Assembly: GCF_002575655.3 (NCBI RefSeq)
Contig: NC_053037.3
Location: 323,047,294-323,111,293 of the forward strand
Origin: Aegilops tauschii subsp. strangulata
Taxonomy: Eukaryota > Streptophyta > Magnoliopsida > Poales > Poaceae
DNA length: 64,000 nt
Direction of reading: 5' to 3'
In this document: positions 10,889 to 21,722 of the stretch, piece after piece
Layout: each line of letters opens with the position of its first letter
Position numbering within the stretch: the first letter of the stretch is position 1
Program-made: the position numbers and the translations under genes
The notes under the pieces: generated by a model
The model's database searches: none
What the model was told of the DNA's origin: nothing
Seen by the model: only the letters and a program-made list of their open reading frames with translations

Positions 10889-12959
10889 CTACGGCTCGGC
10901 TTTGCCTTTGGTGACGGACGGATCGGTGTCTGTGACCGAGGAATCGGAGTCGGTGTTGGGCGACTTGGAGACGGAGAGCACGAGCTCCTTCATGTCGGAG
11001 CTGGAGGAGCGGAAGTGCGCGAGGATCTTGCTGAACTTGGGCTTCCTCCGGGTGATGGCGATGGAGACGTCGTTGGGGAAGAGGTCCCTGAGCACGAAGG
11101 CGTGGAACATGGTGGTCACCAGCAGGCCGGCTACCGTGACGGTGGCAATGCCCGAGAGGCCGATCGACAGCGTCCGCGTCAGCACGTTGGTCACCTCCGT
11201 CGCGTACGTTATGGTCGCGATGGACGCGCCGGTCATCGGGAACGTGTACGCCCACCACGCCAGCGAGAACCGGAACCCTCTGAAGAAGTTGATCCGCACC
11301 GCCTGCTCATCATAGACACAAATCAGATTCGCTACATATACCATATAAATACAGAGGAACGACGCCATCAGGTTTATTACGTGGGCACATGTGGGAACAA
11401 GCGGAGTCTGTTGGTTACGTACCAGTGACATGTAGAGGAAGAGCGCAATGAAGTAGGCAATCCGGGCGCCGTTGTCGAACTCGCCGTTGATCTTGGCCCA
11501 GGCCATGGAGGCGACGCTGGGCGCGGCGACGAAGAGGAAGAAGACCGGGTGGAGCTCCTTGGGGAGCGTGACGTTGGTGGGGAGCCGCTGGTAGAGGGTG
11601 ACGAACAGGACAATGTAGTGCGCAAGCCCGATGGCGAAGAAGAAGATGGGGCCCTCGCTGATGCCCATTTTGGCTCCCAGCAGCGCGCCGACAAAGTTGC
11701 CGACGATGGAGAGGTGGTTGGACGGGTTGGCCACCTTGGACAGCCGGCGCTGGCCACCGGACATCCACTGGCCGTAGATCTTGAGCTCGAGGCAGAAGAT
11801 GGGCGCCATGAGCATGTACCAGACGCCGTGGTGCACCTGGGCCAGCTCCCGCGGGGCGCCCTGCACCAGGAAGAGGCAGGCGATCCACGGCGCGAAGAAG
11901 AAGTTGGCGCGTATAGGGTGGTGGAACTCGCGCCGGACCGCCTCGAAGTAGAAGACGATCTTGAGCAGGTAGATGCAGGACACGAGGCCCATCAGCGCCA
12001 GCGAGATGTACCACAGCGCGTGGGCCACCGCGAGGCTCACGTGCAGGAACGCCGTCGGCGGCGCCGTCGCCAGCGTCTTCCACAGGATCGCCTGGCTGCT
12101 CACGCCCAGGACCATCCCGAAGGCGCTGATCGGGAACCGCAGCAGGAACGGCCACTGCTCGTCGTTCGGCAGCACCGCCACCTCCGTGGCCTGAAGAAAA
12201 AGAAAGACCGAGCCGTTAGCCTCAGCGGAAGGTCACTGACACAGTTCATGGTCATGTCAGACCGTTGCGTTGCGTACTTACCCTGAGGGTGTCGAGCTCG
12301 GGGCCTTCCAGGGCGTCGAAGTAGCGGTCGGTGCCGGGAACCTGGTCGGTCTCCTCGGAGATCTTGGAATGGTGGGAGCCGAGGTCCATGGGGTCCAGCG
12401 GCCGGCCGCGCAGGTTGGAGAGCTGCCGCTCGAGCCGGCCGGAGAAGGTCTTGAACGGATCGAACCGCTTGTCGCGCGTGCTGTCGGCCCTCCGCGTCCC
12501 GTCGTTGATCTGGGACGCGTGGAGGATCGGCTGCGAGTGGAACCGCGTCTGCTGCAGCAGCCGCGGAGACTGCGCCTCCACCTGCTTGGTGTCGGAGGGC
12601 GCCACCGCCGCGCGCGCCTCGTTGCGGCGCACGGACGCCGCCCTGAACTGCGAGAAGTGGAGCCCCGACGGCGACGCCGGCATGCTGATGGAAAGGGAGT
12701 AGGGTATCTGCGTGTCGTCGTACGCGCGCACAGGGGCAGCTGCTGGTGGGGTCGCCGGCGCCTGGATGCTAATGACAGTGTCCTTGTTGTTCCGCTCGCT
12801 CAGGGCGGCGGGGAAGACGGCGTCCCGGCCGACGCAGTCGAAGCCGGCGATAGTCCGCGACGGAACCTGGATGAGCAGCGACGGGAGATCCTCTCTGGAC
12901 GATTGCTCGCTCAGCTGGCTGCCCATTTGGATTTGGATGTCTCTGTTGCTCAACTCCAT
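10889..12959 (-). CDS. SLAH3: S-type (slow) anion channel, SLAH2/SLAH3-like
   Basis: This is a plasma-membrane anion (nitrate/chloride) channel of the SLAC1 family, a TDT-fold protein with ten membrane helices. Three exons are read: 12959-12282 (donor GTAAGT), 12190-11423 (acceptor TTTTCTTCAG, donor GTACGT) and 11302-10889 (acceptor GATGAGCAG, TAG stop). All junctions are phase 0, giving about 619 residues against 614-635 for the Arabidopsis SLAH2/SLAH3 proteins. The cytosolic N-terminus is residues 1-226; it ends in RYFDALEGPELDTLR, a match to SLAH3. The channel domain runs from LPNDEQWPFLLRFPIS through LELKIYGQWMSGGQRRLS, HPVFFLFVAAPSVASMAWA and FRGFRFSLAWWAYTFPMTG. The conserved SLSISMPASPSG stretch near residue 80 fits the regulatory N-tail. 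The start was placed at ATG 12959 because a likely 5'UTR intron ends at 12974; ATG 12986 is the alternative (nine residues longer). No stop or frameshift is seen. Choosing between SLAH2 and SLAH3 needs a phylogeny. Confidence 0.93.
11303..11422 (-). other. Intron 2 of the SLAH3-like gene: 120 bp, stop-free and in frame
   Basis: Its boundaries are GTACGT...GAGCAG on the minus strand. The length is a multiple of three and no stop occurs in the coding frame, so the genomic frame runs unbroken from 12190 to 10889. Homology to SLAH3 (exon 2 ending LFLYMSL, exon 3 starting AVRINFFRG) shows the 40 codons are intronic. Confidence 0.85.
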
Positions 12960-12973
12960 GCCGATCGAGAAAC

Positions 12974-13184
12974 CTGCAGAATCCATATACACACAGTAGT
13001 ACTCCAGTTAGCAAAACATGCAGCGCTGCTGGAACATACGGACTACGCAATAGTAATGAAGCAGAAGGACATAATCAAGTATCGCAATACCAGATACACC
13101 AATTCGGCCGGAGCACGGCTGGGCATTCCCGTATGGCCACGCTTGCCATATCGATCCTAAATCCTAGTGCTAGTATATTCTTAC
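12974..13184 (-). other. Probable 5'UTR intron of the SLAH3-like gene
   Basis: On the minus strand a strong donor (CAG then GTAAGAATA) starts at 13184, and an acceptor (ATTCTGCAG then GT) ends at 12974, 15 bases before the chosen ATG. The 211-bp interval has no coding likeness. This is inference from splice signals only. Confidence 0.5.
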
Positions 13185-13330
13185 CTGGACTGGGCTAGTA
13201 CTATGTGTTGGTGTGAATCGTGAACGGTTCTGATCTCCCTAATCAACAGGACAAGCGGATCGATATTTCCGTGCGCCCTCGAAGAGTCGAAGTAGCAAGT
13301 TGCAGCTCGGCTCGGTGCGAGAGGTGCTGG

Positions 13331-13338
13331 ATTTATAG
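13331..13338 (-). promoter_or_regulatory. TATA box of the SLAH3-like gene
   Basis: The minus strand reads CTATAAAT. Expected transcription start is near 13300, giving a first non-coding exon of about 115 bases (13185 to about 13300) before the proposed UTR intron. Confidence 0.55.
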
Positions 13339-15050
13339 AGCTAGCCCAGGTGGGAAAGCTCCAAAGCTAGCGACTCCTTTTTCTGCACGCGCGCGCGGGA
13401 GCTGGAGCTGGTGGTGCCTGCCAGTGGAGCGGCAGAGCACGCCGCCGGCCGGCGACCGTGACGGCTCGGCGCTGGCCGCGGCTGCCATACATCGCGAAGG
13501 TTCGGTACGGTGTACCGCCAACGCCCGTCGCCGTCAGCCGAGGAGAAACTTGCCTGTTTCTCCTTGTCAAACTTTGACACTACCTCCTCCTCCGCAATCC
13601 ATACGGCCCGATCGAGAAGATCTTTGCGATCTTGTTCTATGGTAGTACAGCACTACGGCATGCATCAAGACAGTGGAATGAACCTTTTTGTTCGCCGGCG
13701 ACAGGGAGAGGAAGGTACGCAGGTGTACGTATGATGAATATGATACGCACCAGAGTCCAAGCCAGGAGTGCTTCAAAAAGGCGGCCCTTAGAATCGGGAG
13801 AAGTGGTCTGGCCTGAGACCCGTGTGGAAACTGAACGTTTACTCATGGCCAGCTACAGTCGGACCGTCCAGTCAGACAAGATGCAACATGTACACATGGA
13901 TACGATAAGTATTTTGACTTGTGACGAGAATAATCACTGTCATGTTTGCGATCAACTGTACTAGCTAGCAGAGAGTTAACTACAGAGGCACGGCAGTCGG
14001 TCGACTATAGTAAACCGTTGTAAGTTTGCGTGCATTACCGGATTGGGCGTACCCTCCCTAGATCTAGATGTCACCGGGAATCCCTTCCCAGCTGACAACG
14101 CCTTGCTAGCTGCATCTATACTTGCCTGGATGAGAGGCAGCCTAGGCTAGCGATTCATAGCGTTAGCGTACACGTACTCTTTCTTGGCCGCATGGCATGA
14201 GATGAGAGCCATGCAACACCGAGCAAGCGAAACCGACAGAATGACACGGCTAAAGGTATCGAAAAAACCTCATCACTTTCTCCAGAAACCACGAACTACT
14301 AAAAGAACCAGCAAGCAGATGGCACCAAAGTAGCATGGGCACCACCATGGATTGATGGATGCATCCATATCCATGCATGCATGCAAATGCTCGCTTTCCC
14401 ATCCATTTATGGATTTACCTGTTGGTCTTGAGAATTAATTCAGGGATGAGACGTGCTGTGAAAACCCCAGCAAAAGCCAAAAAAAGGAGATGTGTTGTGT
14501 AAAGGATGAGAGTAGTGGCGATAGGAGTAGATAGCAACCAAACAATGGAGGCTATCACAATGGAGGGTCGATGGAGGTGTGGTGGTGGCTACAAGGGGAC
14601 GCACTGGCTGTATATATAGAGGTAGGCCTAGGTAGATGGTGAGTGTATATATATTGTATAGTTGAAAGGGGGAGATGAATTGGTGGAAGGAAAAAAAAAG
14701 GTACTCGTACTACGTATTGTTGGAAGACATAGTGGAAGCAGAAAGGTGGTGAGTCAAAGGCGCTCAAAGCGCGCGGTTGCACCGCAGCCGTGTCTGCCTG
14801 CTCCTCGGGCCCAGATCCAGGCCCTCCCGTTTACCAGGAACATTCACGGAGAGGCAACCCTGAAGCTAGGTCATTTTGTTTATACTCTAACCCTTAATCT
14901 GATCATTTTGCCTGCAAAACTTTCCACTTGTATGTGCTCGTATGTTAAGATATCGACATTTTATTCATAGAAGGCAAGCTCTAAGCTTAGAGGTGACTAA
15001 GTTTTTTTCCCTTCTACTAGTAAGATGTCTGTGCATTGCACGGAACATCA
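13339..15050. other. Upstream region of the SLAH3-like gene; no gene recognised
   Basis: The first 300 bases are GC-rich and hold several short open frames with no family likeness. Further out the DNA is mixed, with TA-rich runs (14611-14660, tatatata). The stretch ctagtaagatgtctgtgcattgcacgg at about 15018-15044 resembles a grass repeat end also seen near 16271. Confidence 0.4.
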
Positions 15051-15065
15051 AAATTGGGGGTGGAA

Positions 15066-15795
15066 CCTCCAATGCCTATCGTTTGCACACGTCCAACAGT
15101 TTGCCGACCTCTGGGAGAAGATATCCATGACCTCTCTGAATGATGACATAGAAGATTCCATCACCTGGAAGTTCACCAAGGATGGGGTGTACTCTGCTTT
15201 GTCTGCTTACAAGGCACAATTTGAGGGTCTCACATCGTCCGATCTCGTTCACTCTGTGTGGAGGGTTTGGGCCACCCCTCGGTGCAAGTTCTTTGCTTGG
15301 CTAGTCTTTCAAAACAGGATTTGGACATCGGATCGTCTCATACGTCGCGGATGGCCAAACTGTGGCCTCTGCCCACTTTGTAAGCAATGCCAGGAGTCGG
15401 AGGCCCACCTCCTCTTCCAATGCCGCTTCACCATCCGCATTTGGAACCGTATTCTTACGTGGCTTGGCATGCACCACATTTCTACGGTGATATGGCAGAC
15501 GAGGACTTCGGTGAAAGACTGGTGGAACGGCAACCTTCATATTCGCCTTGGCTCCCCTAAGGCGCTAGCCTCCTTGATGATGCTTATGTCATGGGAGATA
15601 TGGACAGAGCGTAACGCTAGGGTCTTTCGAAACACAGCCATCCCTTCCATGGTCCTAATCTGTAAGATCAAAGAGGAGGTGTCTCTTTGGGCAGTGGCGG
15701 GTGCAAAGCACATGAGTGCTGTAATGCCGCGAGAGTATAAATTTTATTTCGCCGCCTTGTGGCCCTTGTTCGATAACTCCTTTCTTAATCAATGA
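15066..15795 (+). pseudogene. LINE ORF2 C-terminus (zf-RVT domain)
   Basis: This is an uninterrupted frame for about 243 residues up to TGA at 15793. It contains FTKDGVYSALSAYKAQF, then the zf-RVT pattern WRVWATPRCKFFAWLV...RGWPNCGLCPLC...SEAHLLFQCRF (Cys/His pairs intact), then WEIWTERNARVF near the end. The open frame extends upstream through the target duplication to ATG 15025, so the first 14 residues are host sequence by chance. Without endonuclease and RT core it cannot act. Lack of stops in 730 bases suggests a fairly recent insertion. Confidence 0.88.
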
Positions 15796-15825
15796 AATGG
15801 CAAATCTTTTGCCTTGTTTCAAAAA
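15066..15825 (+). mobile_element. 5'-truncated LINE with 15-bp target duplication
   Basis: The insertion is bounded by identical 15-bp copies of aaattgggggtggaa (15051-15065 and 15826-15840). It ends in gccttgtttc followed by an A run that merges with the right-hand duplication. Only the last 0.76 kb of a LINE is present, as expected when reverse transcription at the target stops early. The coding content is the zf-RVT end of ORF2. The LINE differs from the one at 6396-9620, so it comes from another family or lineage. Confidence 0.9.
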
Positions 15826-16413
15826 AAATTGGGGGTGGAAGGTGCCGGCAGCGGCCATCACACCAGATTGTTCCATGGCCTTCTGGATGTGGTGAGAAAG
15901 AGATAAGACTGATTGTGAGAGACAAGGAGTTGATTGTAAATATGAAAACATGTGCGGGTATCTTTTTGCAAAACTACGACAGTTTGCTTTGTACGCGTCA
16001 GATCTAGATCCGACGGCTATTGATGAAAGATGGCAGACACACCATCATCACCAACTCAGGTTTTTTTATAGGAGTAGAGATCTTTGGTGGCAGTTTTGCA
16101 CAACGTATGGAGGCGCATCTATGCCTTAGAGGCAGTCTTAGGGCGTCTCTAACAGATACCTGATACCCTATCCTAAAACTCCAAATTCTTCTCCCTATCC
16201 TATTTCCTTGATTTTCTAGGGAAATTACGGCCGCTCAGCTAGCAGGTCCTCTAAAATTTTATTTCTACTAGACAATTGCCCGTGCGTTGCAACGGGAGTA
16301 TAAAATTTATATTTGATTAGACCGTGACCGCATGTCTATCATTACATTGATGCGCTAATATCTTAGCAAGTTTTCATATGCAATTGTCATGATTTACCTG
16401 CTATTTTATTTTT

Positions 16414-16490
16414 AAGCACTTATTTGATAAGAATTTAATGACTTGCCAAAAAATATGTTTTTATTTTAGTAAGTTAATAAAACATGGGAC
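16414..16490. repeat. Direct repeat, copy 1 (77 bp)
   Basis: It starts aagcacttatttgat and ends taagttaataaaacatg. It matches copy 2 at 16673-16751 with few differences, with about 182 bp between the copies. Confidence 0.8.
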
Positions 16491-16672
16491 AATTGATTTC
16501 ATTTTAGAAAGAATGGATGGGAGGAATAATTAGAGATGGGAGGAAAAATCAAAGAGGAAAAGGAAAGGGTGAGACGTATATAAGGAAGGTTGGACGAAAG
16601 AGAGGTGAAATGGAAACTTATTTCTTTTTAAGTACTTATATTTGAAAGAGAGGTTGGAGTAGTATAAGAGAT

Positions 16673-16751
16673 AAGCACTTATTTGATGAGAATTTAATGG
16701 CTTACCAAATAAATTATGTTTTTATTCTGGTAAGTTAATAAAACATGAGAC
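16673..16751. repeat. Direct repeat, copy 2 (79 bp)
   Basis: This is the partner of 16414-16490, with the same start and end words. The spacer is AT-rich with a purine-rich block (16500-16570). It may be a local duplication or the long terminal parts of an unrecognised small element. Confidence 0.8.
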
Positions 16752-17234
16752 CTTGGATATGACATCGAGTGCCGGCATGACGGCCGGCTCCTCGTCGGAG
16801 AAGACCTCTGGGAGTAGCTTCTCCTTCAAAATGCACGATGTGATATGGTGGAGGTACTGGCTGCTCCGCGTCCATTTTTTTATCACCGAGTCGGTGGACA
16901 GCCGCTGGCAGCGGACTGGGTAAAGCATGAGCTCCAAATAGTAACGAAAACTTTGATGCAGAGGCCAAGGGTAAAATAGAAACTTGCATTTTTCTAACAA
17001 AAAACATTAACTCGGTTTTCACCGTATTTAAATTGGACCATCAAAAGGTATGAGCTCTAAATAAGAATTATTTTCTCCATTAGGGGGGGGGGGGGGGGGT
17101 TTAAGAATTTCGCAAGAATTAACCAAACCCTGCGTCATGGGAGCAAAGCTGAGCTGAGTAACCGAATCCAGCCAGGTAATTTTGTGTCGACGTGCATCAT
17201 CATAGAGAGAATGACTAATCGACTTATAATGTAG

Positions 17235-17427
17235 TGCGTGTAGATTTTTGAAAGTCAAACTTTAACCAAATTTATAAGAAAACGATTTATATTTACAGTG
17301 TCAAATATATAAAATATGAAATTACATCTTCTGATGATACTAATGTAGGCATTCTAGAGGTAAATGTTTTCTCCATAAAGTTGGTCAAATTTTATGAGGT
17401 TACAACATGTATTATGAAACGGAGGGG
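17235..17427. mobile_element. Stowaway-like (Mariner) MITE, degenerate
   Basis: The inner arms are complementary in type: agtcaaactttaaccaaattt on the left against taaagttggtcaaatttta on the right. The right end carries acggagggg, close to the Stowaway terminal ctccctccgt in inverse. Left terminus and TA duplication are not clear. The layout matches common Triticeae Stowaway elements from memory. Confidence 0.5.
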
Positions 17428-19420
17428 CAGTGTACAGTATTACGCACAAGGTGATACAGACCGTCAGCGCTAGTTGAGGACAGCTAATGACACAGTAGTC
17501 TAGTGGGTGAAGAGTACATGCCGTACGGTAGCACTTAACTAGCCTCGACGATGTTGATGGAGCAAGCGGACAAGAGAGAGGACGGCGGCGCAGGTAGATG
17601 GAACAAATCCTCCGGATCGCAGCAGGCAGCAGAGGCCAATATGAGCGCGTAAGCGACAAGCAAGGCACCCGATCCTTTCACCGTGGGTCGTTCACGTCCC
17701 CGTCCATCGTTCACATCCCGTAACCCCATAAATAAAGCGGCGGCCGGCATCACCATGAAATTACTCGGGCAGGTTGTACCGTGGTACTACTACATACCTG
17801 GCTAAGTAGTGCCGGGCCGCTACTCTCCAAAGCTCCCTGCCGTGCAATTTGTTTGACTGCTGCGCCTGCGCCTGCGCGCGGTGCCGACGGCAGCGGCGAT
17901 CTTCCGAACCCAGCGCGCGCGGAATGCTATTGGAAGCGGCGAGATGCGAAAGCAGCGACGACGATAAGGTTTGATCTGACCGAGGAACAATGTGCCACAG
18001 GCTTTCTCTTCTTGGCTATGTTGAGAGCTTGTTGGGCAAGGGGAAGAGGCTAGCTGGTTTAAACTGGCACTAGTGGTTCTCGCACTCTTCCCCCCTGAGA
18101 AGCCGTGCTTTTATAGGGAGGCGATAAAGATTAGCAACGACGATGAGGGAAGGGAATTAATGCGCATGATTGTGAAAAACATAACCCGCAGCCGGGAGGG
18201 GCCTAATCAGCCGAGGATTTTTTAGGTCGTGCACGATATGGTGGTTTGTGCTGTGCGACATGGCACATGTTGTAGTACGACGTCAGTGGCCACCATCCAT
18301 CGCTCCCGCCGTCACAGCCCAGTGGGCGACTTCGTGGGTGCCTACTGCCAACTAGGATCGGTGGGTGGGTTCTACTCGGGCAGGTTGGTCACGCCACAGG
18401 AGAATTTCCCAGCAGAGGGCTGAAAAGTCACTGGATCCAGATTTGATGGTCGATTCTGCGTCGTCAAGTCCGACGTTGAGGGCCGTGGCACTAAAAGTTT
18501 GTTCACTTGCACTTGCACTGTCGCAAGTGGCGGAATTGGGTTCGTGGCCAGGGGTACCAACGATGAGATGGACCAAAGGATGCCTCCCAGCTAGATTATT
18601 CGTCTGATGAAACCCGTTCACGCGACGAGGATCCGATCTGTCATGCACCTACAAATAAAACAGAGATGTCCCTGAACTCCCCGCCGGAAAAATGCGTTTC
18701 GTTCTTAATTTTGAGGCAATGCCATCATGGCTGGCTTTATTTCATACCCGCTCGTGCAGCATGATCGGAAAACGTGCTTATCCCTAGATGTCCAGTCAAC
18801 TATTGCACCTCAACGCATTACGGGGGAAAACCAGCTAGCTCTGGGTTCGAGTGACATTTCATTTCTAACCACAACTCATCCGCTGATTCTTTAACATCAG
18901 TTGATTCGAACCTCTGCATAGTTTCATCCAAGCTTCATCCTGATCATGGATAGATCACCCAGGTCCGGGTCCATAAGCGGTGACAATCGCCCAATTAAGA
19001 CTCGGTTTCGCTACAGCTCCGATGGGTTCCATTTGCTTAACCAAGCAACGGCCTACGAGTCGTCGGCTCATTCTTCAACAGGCATGGCGGTCAAAGATCA
19101 CTTTCCATAACTAAATATAAGGCGTTTTTAAAGTTATACAGGGTGTATCAAACAACGATACACCGTTCAACGGCAAGCTGGTGGGCTCTTCTTTTAGTTT
19201 TATAAATGCTGGAATTTTATGACCTTGATCTCAATAACCATTAACCCCAACCCGCGCCTGCATGCGTTTCCGTTCGGCGTCAACTGCCTGCATTCATGTC
19301 GTTGTAAAGCGGCCGCTCCGCATTAACGACGGCACATAACGGACGCGATCTCTCACTGTTGACATTGAAGCGGCGCACCGGCCGAGAGAGCGCCGCCCGC
19401 TGCACGCCCGACTGAACACG
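17428..19420. other. Unassigned intergenic DNA
   Basis: Only short open frames occur, none with family likeness. The longest minus one at 17535-17756 has a hydrophobic stretch but no homologue I recognise. No element ends were identified. Confidence 0.4.
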
Positions 19421-20615
19421 CCTCCTCGTCGCATTCAAACGGTTACAGAATGTCTGTCTTCCTTCATTAAACCCGTGTGTCTGCTGAGAAACCTACTCCG
19501 GCCGCATGTTCATTTGCGAGCCGCCCATCATTAAACACAACACCGGTTGGCTCCGGCCGTCTGCCCGCTATTTAAACGATGCCAGACGCAGGGCAAAAAT
19601 GACACCACACTCCACTCTCATCTCCTCCTTACACCATTTTCTCCACAATCTTCATGGTATCCAGCGAGCAGGGTGAGGAGTTCTCTGGCACAAAAACCGG
19701 TTGGGTGGCCTGTTGAGCCACGCAACTATCTGCTCCACCTCCCACGACGCTCTAGGCCGCTGCAGACCAGCTCATGGAGGCAGAAGCTCCAAGCGTTGCG
19801 TCCTTCAACAACTCACCGCTCCAAGCCAGCACGCGGTGAAGCACGACGGCACAAGCATCGTAGCTGACGTGGACGACACCGTGTCGTACCGCTCCTCCCA
19901 TGCCTGCAACAGCCGCCAACATCCGCGTAACCATGCCCTGCCGACGGAGAAAGAAGCCAGCTTCACGGAGATCGACGAGGCAGCAGCCAGCACGTCCGCA
20001 CCCGCTGCCATCATCAAGGAGAAGTAGAACATGAGAGGCCGCCGCCTCTTGGGTCCCATGAAGGCCATCATTGAGGCGACGCCAGCGTACACAGCTGGTG
20101 TCTTGCCCTGTTGCAGGCCACCTTCATCCCCCGCCCCCCAAACCAGCCTTGATACGTGCTTCACGGACGCGGAGGGCGCCATTTCCCTCTAGCTGAAGCA
20201 TACGGCAATGCCACTCCGATGAGCGGCGCTGTCGAACATTGGAAAGTGAGTCATCGTTTGTGCTGAATCATATACCTTCGAGGCTCACATCAGTCCGATG
20301 AGAGGGCTGCCGGACATGGGGAAGACAATGGAGATCCGCCGCGGCCGGCCATAGACTACTCAAGGGTATCCGTGTCATGTGAATGGATATTCGTCGACGC
20401 TGGCCGTAAACTAGTTTTACTTAGTCTGGTATAGTTTTTAGTTAAAAAATGTCCAAAATATAAGGAATTTCGTCCATTTAGTTCAAACAGTGGTGGAAAT
20501 GTATGCATGCAGCTTTGGATGACCAGTTCCTGCATCTATGTTCGCGGATTGGTCCCCCAGTCCTTGGACGGATATGGGAGGAAATTTGCGGGTCAGCGTT
20601 GGAGATGCCCTATGG
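19421..20615 (+). mobile_element. Possible non-autonomous DNA transposon remnant
   Basis: The right end reads gcgggtcagcgttggagatgccc at 20593-20615, whose inverse (gggcatctccaacgctgaccc) is a recurrent end of small DNA elements in grass genomes. Inside, a short frame after atggtatccagcgagcag (about 19650) stops after 19 codons, and GC-rich coding-like sequence full of stops runs to about 20190. No matching left end was found nearby; the motif at 16141 is a weak candidate. Bounds and class are uncertain. Confidence 0.3.
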
Positions 20616-21717
20616 CTCCCATCTCTTCTAAGATAACGACTCCGGATGCTATTATCTTGGAGTTCACATTTTTAAAATTTTCATAAAAATATTAACTTGT
20701 GTGAAATGTTAAAATAAATACGTTTGCACAAAGATTAGAAGTATCATGCAGATCCAATGAGTATAAGCAAACTAACACATAACCTAAAAATGACATTTCT
20801 TATTATTGTACTAATGAATCTCTGCCATTATATGGGATTTTCTTCAAATTTTCTTCAATGAATATAGGCAAATTCAAATTTTCATTAACACACACATTCC
20901 CCTTGGTAAAGTATATGTGGTCTCCAACATGCAGTTTAACCACTTAGTTAGGATTCTATTTGTTGTAGTAATGAATCAATACTACTTAAGATCTCACCCC
21001 CTATCCTAATGGCATTGCCACATGGGCAATCAACACAAGTCAAGATCAGTGAAAGAGAGTCAAAGCAGTCAACCATTATCAAGCCACCTGAGTCAACAAA
21101 AGTTCAAGCAAGTCTTCACGGTCAATAAGTCAAAGGAAAAAAGACCGCATAAAAAATAAGTCAAAAGTGAAGGCAAGAAAGCAAAGAGGCCTAGGCCCAA
21201 GCTAGCAAGCTTCCGCATGTTGTAGGGATTCCCCTTTAGTGGGGTTCAACCCACCTCCTAGCCCAACTAGAGGCACATGGGCCAAGGACGAAAAACTATC
21301 TAGCTCCACCCTCCCATCTCCTTACTTCGAGGGTAGCATTGGTCATTTGTCAAGGAACCCTAGGCTATGTAAGCCCTCCCATGGGGATGTAAGTCACTCA
21401 TTAACACTTGAATAAACTCAAAGGCAGGACCAGTCTCCCCATCTAACTCTCTTAAACCCGTCCGGAGGGAGAATATATGTTTTTAAACAACTCATGAGGC
21501 GTTTTTTACATAGCAATATCTCCAGATCCTCCACAACTGCATAATAACCGGAATATGGAGCACATGCTACAAAAAGCACTATAACAGAGTCGTCATACCT
21601 ATCAAAAACACCATAATTTATGGAGCGTCCTCCATATCAGACCTCATAGCCTCCGTATTTTGTGTCTCGGTGATAATTTTGAAGCGCACTCCATCCAATG
21701 ATTATGTGTGATGGGAG
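20616..21717. other. Unassigned intergenic DNA
   Basis: This is AT-rich sequence to about 20990, then repeated gtcaa/caagtc words (21040-21170) and mixed DNA up to the target duplication of element E2. No gene is seen. Confidence 0.4.
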
Positions 21718-21722
21718 GAAAC

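Larger units (their letters stand above)
15841..17234. other. Unassigned intergenic DNA with direct repeats
   Basis: There is no gene with recognisable homology. Items seen are a gggcgtctctaac motif at 16141 resembling grass DNA-transposon ends, the repeat-like caattgcccgtgcgttgcaacggg near 16274, a direct repeat pair (16414-16490 and 16673-16751), and a run of 17 G at 17083-17099. Two overlapping minus-strand open frames at 16722-17022 have no family likeness. Confidence 0.45.

Noticed and set aside
11549..13160. Long plus-strand open frames opposite the anion channel exons
   Set aside because: They mirror the GC-rich third positions of the SLAH3-like exons, show only low-complexity Arg/Gly/Glu/Val content, and no family.
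17535..17756. 73-codon minus frame with a hydrophobic stretch, considered as a small secreted protein
   Set aside because: No homologue recognised, no promoter or poly(A) context, and composition like flanking DNA.
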